A stretch of 64,000 nt of DNA from Terriglobales bacterium (GTDB lineage Bacteria > Acidobacteriota > Terriglobia > Terriglobales > Acidobacteriaceae), in assembly GCA_025936825.1 (NCBI GenBank), contig JAICSO010000009.1:124001-188000 (forward strand), read 5' to 3'. The notes beneath the pieces were generated by a model. That model was not told the DNA's origin. It made no database searches and saw only the letters and a list, made by a program, of their open reading frames with translations. This document shows, in pieces, positions 48,255 through 59,034 of this stretch (positions are counted from its first letter, which is position 1; each line of letters begins with the position of its first letter). The position numbers were made by a program, and so were the translations under genes.

Positions 48255-49259
48255 CTACTGCTTGGTTTGCGACATCGCGGGAAGTGGATCGGCTTCTATC
48301 GCAGGCTGGCACGACGTGGGTTTGTCTTCCGCGATCTTCTCTCGCCAGTAGTCAAGAAGGTCCTTAAGAGTCTGCCGAAGTGGGATCTTAGGCCTCCAAT
48401 CAATCGTGGAACGGATCTTCTCCGGGCTTCCGCAGACCACTTCCACTTCTCCGGCGCGGCGGCGCGCTTCCTGTGACTCTATTCTTATCTTTAGCCCTGA
48501 AATACTGACGAGTTCGTCGATCAACTCCCGGATCGATTGCGCCCTGCCGCTGCAGACGTTATAGATGTCGCCAGGGGTTCCCTTGATGAGAAGTTCAAAA
48601 TATGCTTCGACAACGTCTCGCACGTCGGTAAAGTCGCGCCGGACGTGAGTGTTCCCTACTATCAGCGTCGGCTCGCGCATGCCGGCTTCCATCTCCGCAA
48701 ACTGTTTCGCGATGGAGGACAGCACGTAGTCCGGTGTTTGTCTTGGTCCCGCATGATTGAACGATCGCGCTGTAATAACTCCACCTTCGGCAGCTTTTCG
48801 ATATTGCACTGCAAGCAATTCGGCCATCGCCTTGCTCGCGGCGTAGGGGTTCTCCGGTCCAAGAGAGCTGGTTTCGCTCAGCGGCTGTGAACTGGCGGCA
48901 TATACCTGCGCAGTGCTGATGTTCAGAACTCTCGCCGGTTGCGGCAGGGTCATGGCCGCTTCAAGCACGTTGAAGGTACCCAGAACATTCACTTCATAGG
49001 CCAGCCGCGGTTGCCGCCACGATTCTGCGACAGACGAAATCGCCGCCAGATGACATACGTGGGTAGGCCGGAACTCCTGGACTGCTGCACGTACCGCTTC
49101 CGAATCCCTGACATCCACCCGATAACCGATGACGTCAGCGCTGCGCGCGAACACGCCAGTTCCAAGTACGGCGACGTTCGCGGAGCGGCCACTGAGGTGC
49201 GCAACCAGATGCGTGCCGACAAAACCCGAGCCGCCGGTGATTAAGAATCGAGGGGACAA
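48255..49259 (-). CDS. NAD-dependent epimerase/reductase (possible GDP-6-deoxy-D-mannose reductase)
   Basis: FLITGGSGFVGTHLVAHLSG; NPYAASKAMAELLAVQYRK; RDFTDVRDVVEAYFELLIKGTPGDIYNVCSG; next to gmd. Confidence 0.85.
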   Translation of the reverse strand: MSPRFLITGGSGFVGTHLVAHLSGRSANVAVLGTGVFARSADVIGYRVDVRDSEAVRAAVQEFRPTHVCHLAAISSVAESWRQPRLAYEVNVLGTFNVLEAAMTLPQPARVLNISTAQVYAASSQPLSETSSLGPENPYAASKAMAELLAVQYRKAAEGGVITARSFNHAGPRQTPDYVLSSIAKQFAEMEAGMREPTLIVGNTHVRRDFTDVRDVVEAYFELLIKGTPGDIYNVCSGRAQSIRELIDELVSISGLKIRIESQEARRRAGEVEVVCGSPEKIRSTIDWRPKIPLRQTLKDLLDYWREKIAEDKPTSCQPAIEADPLPAMSQTKQ

Positions 49260-49282
49260 GAGAACCTTCTTACGGCAGAGTG

Positions 49283-51693
<2,411 letters not shown>

Positions 51694-51945
51694 CTAAGCT
51701 GAATCCGCATTCTTTCGACCGGCGCTAGCGTGCATAGCTTCGCCCTCTCACTTACATCGCGGAGATGCGAGCAAGCCATAAACCAGCTCCCGGACTCAAT
51801 CCCAAAACTCTGGCGACCAGCTGCAGTCGCACATTTCTCCTGGATTGAATGAGTTTGGATGGTTTACGGCGGGAACTCAGTTGTACGGACTTGAGGTAAG
51901 TGCCGTCGATTTCACGCCTTGACCGCAAAACGCAGGGCCACACAG

Positions 51946-53313
51946 CTAGCTGTTGATAGCCTTTGCCTGCTCATCCCAGTACACCGCGCTTTTGCGGAAG
52001 TAAGATTCGTTGGCCATGTGGCAGGCGAGCGCGGCGTGGTGTCCAAATACAGCGTTTTCAACGACGGGCTGGCGACTCTTGACAGATTGGAAGAAGTTCC
52101 AGAGGTGCGGCTTTACATCGTTGTAATTCGCTCCCTTGTAGGTTGTTGCCTCAATCGTTTTTTCGCGTTCGAGTGGCATGTCATGCTCCTCGTGCCACTG
52201 CTTGTAATAGGCGTCGCGCAGCGCCTTTGGGAAGCTGCCTGCATACCAACTCGGAGCTTCGTCTTTTCCCAACTGCGACGTGAACGTGATCTGGTCAGAA
52301 GTGACGTCGAGTATCCCCTTCGACCCCATGAAGCGGTAGCCTTCGGGGATGTCTGTACCAAGGTTCAGCCGCATCACAACGGAGATGTTGGTGCCTTGGG
52401 TAGTCGCATACTCAAAAATGGTGTTGTGAACGTCAGGCATGTTGCGGCCGTCTTTCCAACGCAGAATTCCACCCATCGCCATCGCACGTTTCGGCGGTTC
52501 ATTTACGCCGAGGACGTACAGGGCGCCGCTCATCAGGTGCACTAGCAGATCGCCGGCAACACCGGTGCCGTATTCTTTCCAGCAGCGCCAACGGGCGAAG
52601 ATGTTGGGATTGAAGGGAACCTTAGGCACGGTGCCTTGCCATGTATTCCAATCCAGATTTTCGGGCGAGAGATCCGGTGGTGGAGGGTACTCCCATGCGC
52701 CGTTTGGATCATTACGTCCCAACACGCCTTCGACCATCATCAGATCGCCGAGCGCCCCCTCGTGCACAAGTTCACGGGCTTTTGTGAGCAAGGCCGAACT
52801 GACGCGCTGCGAGCCGACCTGCACGATTCGTCCAGTTTTCTTCTCCGCCGCGACCATGTCCACTCCATCTGCGGGGCTGTGGGACATTGGTTTTTCACAG
52901 TAAACATCTTTTCCGGCGCTCAGGGTGTCCACGACGATCTGCTTGTGCCAGTGATCGGGCACAGCCGCGATAATGCAATCGATGTCCTTGTTGTTCAGCA
53001 AGTCCTGATAGCGGCGAGTCACCGGCAAAGTCGGCGAATTGGCAATTTCGCGCGCCAAGGTGTGCCGCCCGTCATAGAGGTCGCAAGCTGCGGCACATTC
53101 AATGCCGGGGAGCTGAAGGGAATTAGCCATCAAGCCATTGCCTTGCATGCCAATGCCAATAATTCCGAAGCGAACCCGGTCACTGGGCGCGACGGTTTGG
53201 GGGGTTGCCCAAATAGGAGTGGGGTCGAGCACGATGGCCTTGGTTGCGATAGTGGCTCCGGCAGCGGACGCGCTCAGGGAAATAAAATCACGACGGGAAA
53301 CATGGCGGCTCAT
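51946..53313 (-). CDS. Gfo/Idh/MocA-family oxidoreductase, Tat signal
   Basis: SRRDFISLSASAAGATIATKA; RFGIIGIGMQGNGLM; EKPMSHSPADGVDMVAAEKKTGRIVQVGSQR. Confidence 0.92.
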   Translation of the reverse strand: MSRHVSRRDFISLSASAAGATIATKAIVLDPTPIWATPQTVAPSDRVRFGIIGIGMQGNGLMANSLQLPGIECAAACDLYDGRHTLAREIANSPTLPVTRRYQDLLNNKDIDCIIAAVPDHWHKQIVVDTLSAGKDVYCEKPMSHSPADGVDMVAAEKKTGRIVQVGSQRVSSALLTKARELVHEGALGDLMMVEGVLGRNDPNGAWEYPPPPDLSPENLDWNTWQGTVPKVPFNPNIFARWRCWKEYGTGVAGDLLVHLMSGALYVLGVNEPPKRAMAMGGILRWKDGRNMPDVHNTIFEYATTQGTNISVVMRLNLGTDIPEGYRFMGSKGILDVTSDQITFTSQLGKDEAPSWYAGSFPKALRDAYYKQWHEEHDMPLEREKTIEATTYKGANYNDVKPHLWNFFQSVKSRQPVVENAVFGHHAALACHMANESYFRKSAVYWDEQAKAINS

Positions 53314-53346
53314 TAGAGATCCTCCGGTTACAAAAACCAGAGAAGT

Positions 53347-54534
53347 TTATCGCAAGCGGGGCTTAGTAGTTGTGGAGAGTTTGCTGGAAAGGGAAGCGCG
53401 ATCGACGGCGTGACTTAATGCGACATCTTGCGCAAGATTTCCGCTTCGAACTAAGCGCTCGAGCTGGGCGTCGATTTGGACTGAGTTTTTGCGCGTAGAG
53501 CGATGGGTTCTGTTTTCTGGATGGAGCCCAAGTTCTTCGGAGTCTCCGTCCACCAGTTCGAAAATCGCGGTCCGTTCTCCATCCGCACAAGGAATCAATC
53601 GCTGGCAGACGATGAGCCGCAACATTCGGGCGAGGCGCTCCTTTGCGTTGTCTTGCTCCATCGCCGAAAATGCGCCCAGGATCCTTTCAACGGCCTTCGG
53701 TGCAGTCATCGTAGTCAATGTGGACAAGATTAAGTGCCCGGTTTCGGCAGCCTCGAGCGCGAGTTCGATCGTATCGCGATCCTCGAGTTCGCCGACCGCG
53801 ATTACATTTGGTGCCTGCCGCAATGCCGCGCGCATGGCTTGTGCAATGCTCGGAGTATCGCTGTGCAGTTCCCGCTGATGCACGGTCGAGCGTTTATGCA
53901 GATGAAGGAATTCAATCGGATCTTCGATGGTAATGATGTGCGACGCGGTACTTTCATTGATTTCATTGATCAGGGCCGCGAGCGTAGAGGACTTGCCTGA
54001 ACCACGCGGACCAGTCACGAGTAGCAGGCCATCACGGAGCCCCGAAATATCCCGCAATTCCGCAGGCGCGCCCGTCGAGCTCAGCGTCGGGATCACCGTC
54101 GGAATGACTCGCATAACCACTGCGCAACTGCCGCGCTGGATAAAGACATTCACGCGGAATCGAGCGACACCGGGCAGCGCGTACGAAATGTCGCAGTATC
54201 CTTGCTCGCGCAGCATGGTGATGGCTGCTTTGTTGTTGCCAATCAGCTGCGAAGCAATACGGCGGGTATCGTCTGCCGTAAGGTGAGCGATTCCAGGGCC
54301 TTCGAGAGCAATGAGCTGCCCATTCATCTGGACTTGCAGGCAGCGACCCGGAGAAAAGATTAAGTCACTGATACGCGGGTTGGCGCGCAGCATGGCAGTG
54401 AGCAGTTCGTCCGTACCGGCTGCCGCCGATGCGGGATCGAGGAAAACTTGAATTGGTGCGGTGCCAGTCGCAGCCACGTGCGCCTCAATGCGAAGACGTT
54501 CTTCTTCAACTCTAGCCAATCGGGGGCGGGACAT
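53347..54534 (-). CDS. Divergent PilT/GspE-family ATPase
   Basis: VTGPRGSGKSSTLAALINEINESTASHIITIEDPIEFLH; VIAVGELEDRDTIELALEAAETGHLILSTLTTMTAPKAVERI. Start may be Met at 54534 (ORF extends to 54585). Confidence 0.88.
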   Translation of the reverse strand: MSRPRLARVEEERLRIEAHVAATGTAPIQVFLDPASAAAGTDELLTAMLRANPRISDLIFSPGRCLQVQMNGQLIALEGPGIAHLTADDTRRIASQLIGNNKAAITMLREQGYCDISYALPGVARFRVNVFIQRGSCAVVMRVIPTVIPTLSSTGAPAELRDISGLRDGLLLVTGPRGSGKSSTLAALINEINESTASHIITIEDPIEFLHLHKRSTVHQRELHSDTPSIAQAMRAALRQAPNVIAVGELEDRDTIELALEAAETGHLILSTLTTMTAPKAVERILGAFSAMEQDNAKERLARMLRLIVCQRLIPCADGERTAIFELVDGDSEELGLHPENRTHRSTRKNSVQIDAQLERLVRSGNLAQDVALSHAVDRASLSSKLSTTTKPRLR

Positions 54535-54585
54535 TCTAGAAAGAACGACTTGTGCATAGACCTTCGTAACTGCCGGTTTTTCCAA

Positions 54586-54619
54586 AAAAGAAAGGGCGGC
54601 CGAGGCCGCCCTTTCTTTT
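54586..54619 (-). terminator. Rho-independent terminator (downstream of 54632 gene)
   Basis: AAAAGAAAGGGCGGC-CGAG-GCCGCCCTTTCTTTT, 15-bp perfect stem; T-rich on the minus strand. Confidence 0.8.
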
Positions 54620-54631
54620 CAAGCGCCAAGA

Positions 54632-55834
54632 CTACTTCTTCTTTGTCGATGGTTTTGTCGTACCGTAGCTGCTCTCGATCTTCTGGTTGAGAGCTTGCAA
54701 CATGCCCTTGGCTTGCTCGGCATACCCTCCGGTGGGATCGAGCGCTAGATACTTTTGGAGTGACTCGGTAGTGCCTTCGGGCGGGGAGAGTGTTCCGTCA
54801 CTCTTTTGCGTGGACATGGCGAACAACGTGGCGCCCTTCAGGTAATAGGCATCGGCTTTGTTGGGATCAGCCGCGATGACCTTGTCCATAGCGGCAATGG
54901 TCTTCTTCCGGGTGTCTTCATCCCCGGCCATGTTGTACAGAGTGATCCCCTCATGAAGATAGAACTGGCTGGCGGACGGGGGATCGAGTTGCGCAGCTTG
55001 CTCAAAATCAGCCACCGCCTCATCGGTTTTGCCGACGCGAGCGGCTGCGCTGCCCAAATTGTCGTAGTAGGTGGCCAAGTCAGACTTAGCTTTCTGGGCT
55101 GCGGCGGCATCCGGTGCCTGGCCTTGTTTTTCCTGCGCGGCCTTCTTTAGATCGACGGCCTTCTGAAGGTCGTTGTAAGCCTCGGTGTACTGCTGCTTCT
55201 TGTCATTCGGATCGGTTTGAGCTCGCGCCGACTGCAGGTACGCATTACCCAGACGGTACCAGACGACGTCCTGGTCCGGCATCATGTCTTTTGCTTCCTG
55301 GAAGTTCTGGAGAGCGCCCTTGTAGTCAGGAGGAGTGGCTTTCATCATGGCCGCGCCCGCGTTCAACTTGTCGTTTACGGCTTTTACATTCGCGTTGAAT
55401 GCCTGCGCCTTGTTGAGCTCTTCCTGTTGCTTTTGTTGTGCTTCTTTGACCTGTTCCGCGGACATGCCTTGTTTCTTGGCCGTCTGCTGAATACTTTGCT
55501 GTTGCGCCTGCTTCAAATCGATGTTGTAGACGAGTTCGTCTAAACCAACGTGGACGCCCTTAGATTCGTCGACCACTTTCCCATCTTGCGTCACCGTGAC
55601 GGTGTAGTCGCCAGGATCAATGCCGAGGGAGAAGAACTCTCCTTTCTTGTTGGTCTTCAGGTTGTAGGTGCGCCCATTATTCTGGTTCTTCCAGGTAACT
55701 TGCGCGCCCCCGATGGTATTACCTTGCATGTCAACAACTTTGCCGCGCACGCTTCCGTATTGCGCCGCCGCGAGACCGCCCAGCGATACGCAGACGACTG
55801 CTAAGAGAACTACCTTGCTTATTAGTCCTTTCAT
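54632..55834 (-). CDS. Secreted TPR protein with N-terminal carboxypeptidase-regulatory-like domain
   Basis: Signal peptide; GSVRGKVVDMQGNTIGGAQVTWKNQNNGRTYNLKTNKKGEFFSLGIDPGDYTVTV; C-terminal TPR-like helices. Confidence 0.85.
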   Translation of the reverse strand: MKGLISKVVLLAVVCVSLGGLAAAQYGSVRGKVVDMQGNTIGGAQVTWKNQNNGRTYNLKTNKKGEFFSLGIDPGDYTVTVTQDGKVVDESKGVHVGLDELVYNIDLKQAQQQSIQQTAKKQGMSAEQVKEAQQKQQEELNKAQAFNANVKAVNDKLNAGAAMMKATPPDYKGALQNFQEAKDMMPDQDVVWYRLGNAYLQSARAQTDPNDKKQQYTEAYNDLQKAVDLKKAAQEKQGQAPDAAAAQKAKSDLATYYDNLGSAAARVGKTDEAVADFEQAAQLDPPSASQFYLHEGITLYNMAGDEDTRKKTIAAMDKVIAADPNKADAYYLKGATLFAMSTQKSDGTLSPPEGTTESLQKYLALDPTGGYAEQAKGMLQALNQKIESSYGTTKPSTKKK

Positions 55835-55873
55835 TCGACCTCCTGAGTTCCGTCAACAGAGACGGTATAAACC

Positions 55874-56590
55874 CTAGACGACTTGCGGCACCGCGGCATA
55901 GGGAAGCGGGTCGACAGCGCCGGCTTCCTGAAAGGCGCGCAGCCGGAGCACACAGCTGTCACAGACTCCGCAGGCGCGGTCCTCGCGGCTGTAGCATGAC
56001 CACGTTAAATCGAAGGGCGCTCCCAATTCAAGGCCGAGCCGGACGATCTGGGACTTCCGCATCGCGATCAGCGGCGTGACCACTTCGATGCTGCCCTCCT
56101 TGGTTCCGGCTGCAATTACCCGGTTGAAGGCCTCGTAGTACGCGGGCCGACAATCGGGATAACCGGAGCTGTCCTGCTCTACCGCGCCAATCAATATTCT
56201 AGACGCGCCGATAACCTCTGCCCAACTCACGGCTACCGCCAGGAAATGTGCATTGCGAAACGGCACGTAGGTGACTGGAATCTCGTGGCCGATGTTGTGC
56301 GCCTCAGGCACCGAGATGTTTTCATCGGTGAGAGCAGAGCCGCCGATAGCGCGAAGCGCCTCGTTGCGAACCGCCAGCCGGTTCTGGATGCCGAGCCGGT
56401 CGCAGATGGCGAAGAAGGAACGGCGTTCCCGTTCTTCAGTCCGCTGGCCGTAGCTGATATGGAGCGCGGAAGCCTCATAGTCTCGGACCGCTAATGCCGC
56501 GCACACGCTAGAATCCATTCCTCCGCTGAGGAGAACGATGGCACGAGGCTTTGAAAATTGAATCATTGAATCATTGAGACATTGAATCAT
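55874..56590 (-). CDS. queC: 7-cyano-7-deazaguanine synthase
   Basis: AIVLLSGGMDSSVCAALA; HISYGQRTEERE; CYSREDRACGVCDSCVLRLRAFQEAG. Start codon uncertain because it lies in a repeat. Confidence 0.95.
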   Translation of the reverse strand: MIQCLNDSMIQFSKPRAIVLLSGGMDSSVCAALAVRDYEASALHISYGQRTEERERRSFFAICDRLGIQNRLAVRNEALRAIGGSALTDENISVPEAHNIGHEIPVTYVPFRNAHFLAVAVSWAEVIGASRILIGAVEQDSSGYPDCRPAYYEAFNRVIAAGTKEGSIEVVTPLIAMRKSQIVRLGLELGAPFDLTWSCYSREDRACGVCDSCVLRLRAFQEAGAVDPLPYAAVPQVV

Positions 56591-56651
56591 TTAGACGACG
56601 CCGGTGAGCGGTTTGCAATGATTCGATGACTCAATCGCTCAATGATTCAAT
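56557..56651. repeat. Long inverted repeat of ATTGAATC/GATTCAAT words
   Basis: Arms 56557-56591 and 56617-56651 (35 nt each) complementary at 30/35 positions by hand alignment; internally ATTGAATC-ATTGAATC-ATTGAGAC-ATTGAATC. Confidence 0.8.
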
Positions 56652-56653
56652 CC

Positions 56654-57337
56654 CTAAACTCCTTTCAGTGCCGGGTCCCAGATCAGCTTATGAATTTGCA
56701 ACCCAAGCCGGACCCGAAGGTTGTCCTCCAGGATCCATTCTGCCAGCTGCTGAGGATCGAGCAAACAATTGGATGCATTTCGCGCGCCGGCAGCGTCCTT
56801 GCGAAAGGCTGGCGAAAACAGTACCGCATTGACCCGCTCCGGGAGATTGTGCCTACGCGTAAACTCGCGGGCAAACTCGTAGTCCGCGCGGTCGCTGATG
56901 ACGAACTTGACCTCATCTTGATTGGTCAAATTCTCCAGGTTCTCGGGATGGAAGCTATCGCCCTCATCCGACGCGGGGCATTTGATATCGACAATTTTCA
57001 CCACAGCGTGCGGGACCCGGTCCAACTCGCGTTCGCCGCTGGTCTCAAGCAGTACCTTGTAACCTGAGTCTACGAGCCGCTGCATCAGGGGGACGAGTTC
57101 TCGCTCCTGGAGCATGGGTTCGCCACCCGTGATCTCAACCAATCCGCCGTCCGGGCTGAGGTCCACTATCTCCTCGAACACCTGTTCCGGAGACATCTTT
57201 TTTCCGCCGTAAAAGCTGTACTCGGTGTCGCACCAGGAGCACCGCAGGTTGCAGCCCGTCAAACGCACAAATACGCAGGGAAGACCCGCGTAGGTCGATT
57301 CGCCCTGCAGCGATTTGTAGATTTCGGTTATCTGCAT
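56654..57337 (-). CDS. queE: 7-carboxy-7-deazaguanine synthase (radical SAM)
   Basis: EIYKSLQGESTYAGLPCVFVRLTGCNLRCSWCDTEYSFYGG; VEITGGEPMLQ. Confidence 0.95.
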   Translation of the reverse strand: MQITEIYKSLQGESTYAGLPCVFVRLTGCNLRCSWCDTEYSFYGGKKMSPEQVFEEIVDLSPDGGLVEITGGEPMLQERELVPLMQRLVDSGYKVLLETSGERELDRVPHAVVKIVDIKCPASDEGDSFHPENLENLTNQDEVKFVISDRADYEFAREFTRRHNLPERVNAVLFSPAFRKDAAGARNASNCLLDPQQLAEWILEDNLRVRLGLQIHKLIWDPALKGV

Positions 57338-57340
57338 CAG

Positions 57341-57408
57341 CTACTCGCTGCTAGCTTCTAGCAAGCCAAGGATGGCTCGTGGCTAGGAGCTGGTGGCTAG
57401 AAGCTCAC
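57341..57408. repeat. Quasi-palindromic intergenic element (GCTTCTAGC/GCTAGAAGC words)
   Basis: GCTACTCGCTGCTAGCTTCTAGCAAGCC ... GGCTCGTGGCTAGGAGCTGGTGGCTAGAAGCTCAC. Confidence 0.55.
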
Positions 57409-57782
57409 TCCGAGTATTTGGCTGTCGTCGTATCAGTCTCAAACACGGTCACATCCTTTACGTGCACGCGGCCGCTGGTCACGGTTCGGAGGCGCCCGTT
57501 CGTCTCATCGAAGAAATATTTCGCCAGGTTCTCGGCGGAAGGGTTCAGCTCGGTGAAAGGCGCAACATCGTTGATCATCTGGTGGTCCAGTCGCTCAATG
57601 ACGTGCTTCATCACCTCGCGCAAGTCCTTGAAATCGAGCAGCAAGCCTGCCTTATCGAGTTCCTTGCCGGCAAGCGTGACCCGCACCTTGTAGTTGTGGC
57701 CGTGCGGATTCTCACACTTGCCTTTGTAGTTGCGCAGGTAGTGACCTGCGGCAAACGTATCTTCAACTGTGACCTCGTACAT
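57405..57782 (-). CDS. queD: 6-carboxytetrahydropterin synthase
   Basis: MYEVTVEDTFAAGHYLRNYKGKCENPHGHNYKVRVTL; LDHQMINDVAPFTELNPSAENLAKYFFD. Confidence 0.95.
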   Translation of the reverse strand: MYEVTVEDTFAAGHYLRNYKGKCENPHGHNYKVRVTLAGKELDKAGLLLDFKDLREVMKHVIERLDHQMINDVAPFTELNPSAENLAKYFFDETNGRLRTVTSGRVHVKDVTVFETDTTTAKYSE

Positions 57783-57881
57783 GAGCCCCCAAATAGACCG
57801 CAAGCGACACATTTATTGTATCGCTTGAAAGGGGCGGGGCAGGAAAGTGCGAGGACCACTCTGGAGATCAGCCTAGCTCGG

Positions 57882-58577
57882 CTATGCGATAGGTCGCGGC
57901 ATATCGCTAGCGCCGCGATTTTCTCCGCGTATTCTTCCGAGAACAGCGAGAGCCCCCAGGAGCGAGGGAACACCAGGAACAATGGTCCAGGCGAGCAACG
58001 CCAGACCGAAGGGTCGAAGATGGTGAATGACATAGGTATTGCGCTCGATAAAGATCGCAATCGGTAGAACCACGCAAAACACGCCAAGCATGGTCATCGA
58101 CGGGAACAAGCTTGCGAGGATCGAGTTCCATCGCGTGCCGCCTGCACGGCAGGACATGTACGCACCCAATGCCCCGCAGGGCACAAGGGAGAGGAGCCAC
58201 AAGACACCGACCTCAACATTCACTCCATCAACCCAATAAACTCGCGGCCGAGAGAACGTGAACAACTGCATGACCGCTAGGGAAACAGAAGCCAAGGTTA
58301 GAGTGATCAATCCCGGCAACCATAAAGTTCGGCTTCGTTGATTCATAAAATCCTCCCAGATTTGAGACCGACTAGCGGCGGCTGCGATTTGCTGCACATC
58401 ATCTATTTGTTCAAGGCACTGTGCTGAGGCTTCCGGTTCTTCAACGCCGGAAGCAAGAAGTTCGGCGTGGAGGTCGTCGAGGTGGTTTGAGAGTTCAGAA
58501 ATGAGTTCCTCGCGGCGCCTGCGAGACACCGCAGCGCCAGCCAGCTTTTCCCTGACCATCTCTTGCCAATCAGGCAT
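57882..58577 (-). CDS. HAAS/permease-prefix-domain membrane protein
   Basis: RRREELISELSNHLDDLHAELLASGVEEPEASAQCLEQIDD plus four or more TM helices; overlaps PadR gene. Confidence 0.75.
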   Translation of the reverse strand: MPDWQEMVREKLAGAAVSRRRREELISELSNHLDDLHAELLASGVEEPEASAQCLEQIDDVQQIAAAASRSQIWEDFMNQRSRTLWLPGLITLTLASVSLAVMQLFTFSRPRVYWVDGVNVEVGVLWLLSLVPCGALGAYMSCRAGGTRWNSILASLFPSMTMLGVFCVVLPIAIFIERNTYVIHHLRPFGLALLAWTIVPGVPSLLGALAVLGRIRGENRGASDMPRPIA

Positions 58578-58929
58578 GGTTGAACCCCGTCAGCTGATCG
58601 AGGGCAACGAAGAATGCCTTCCACTCGCGGCGCAAAGGCTGGAGTTCTTTGCGTCCCTTCCCCGTGAGCGAATAGTAACGGCGATCTCGGCCCGCTGGAT
58701 TAGCTTCCCATTGTGCTTTCACCGATCCGCGCTTTTCGAGTTCGTAGAGCATCGGATAGAGCGAGGCCATGGTGAAGCGCAGAGAGCCGCCGGTGCGCTC
58801 TTCGATCTGTTTAGCTATTTCGAAGCCGTAAAGGGAACGCTCTTCGAGCAACGCCAGCACAGCTAACTCTGCACTGCCACGTGCGATTTTGGACTGAATA
58901 GTCATGCTATGCAGGAATCCTATATTCAC
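58570..58929 (-). CDS. PadR-family transcriptional regulator
   Basis: AELAVLALLEERSLYGFEIAKQIEERTGGSLRFTMASLYPMLYELEKRGSVKAQWEANPAGRDRRYYSLTGKGRKEL. Confidence 0.95.
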   Translation of the reverse strand: MNIGFLHSMTIQSKIARGSAELAVLALLEERSLYGFEIAKQIEERTGGSLRFTMASLYPMLYELEKRGSVKAQWEANPAGRDRRYYSLTGKGRKELQPLRREWKAFFVALDQLTGFNHA

Positions 58930-59034
58930 GTGGAGTTGAAGTCAACAACACGAAAGTACAGTATGGCAGTCCCGGATTCGTTAGCGTCGCTAGTTGCTTT
59001 TAGTAGACGGAAGCGATAGGTACTCGGACGGCAA

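Noticed and set aside
57783-57840. preQ1 riboswitch upstream of queD
   Set aside because: A small hairpin (AAGCGATAC…GTGTCGCTT) exists, but I could not identify the preQ1 aptamer pseudoknot pattern.
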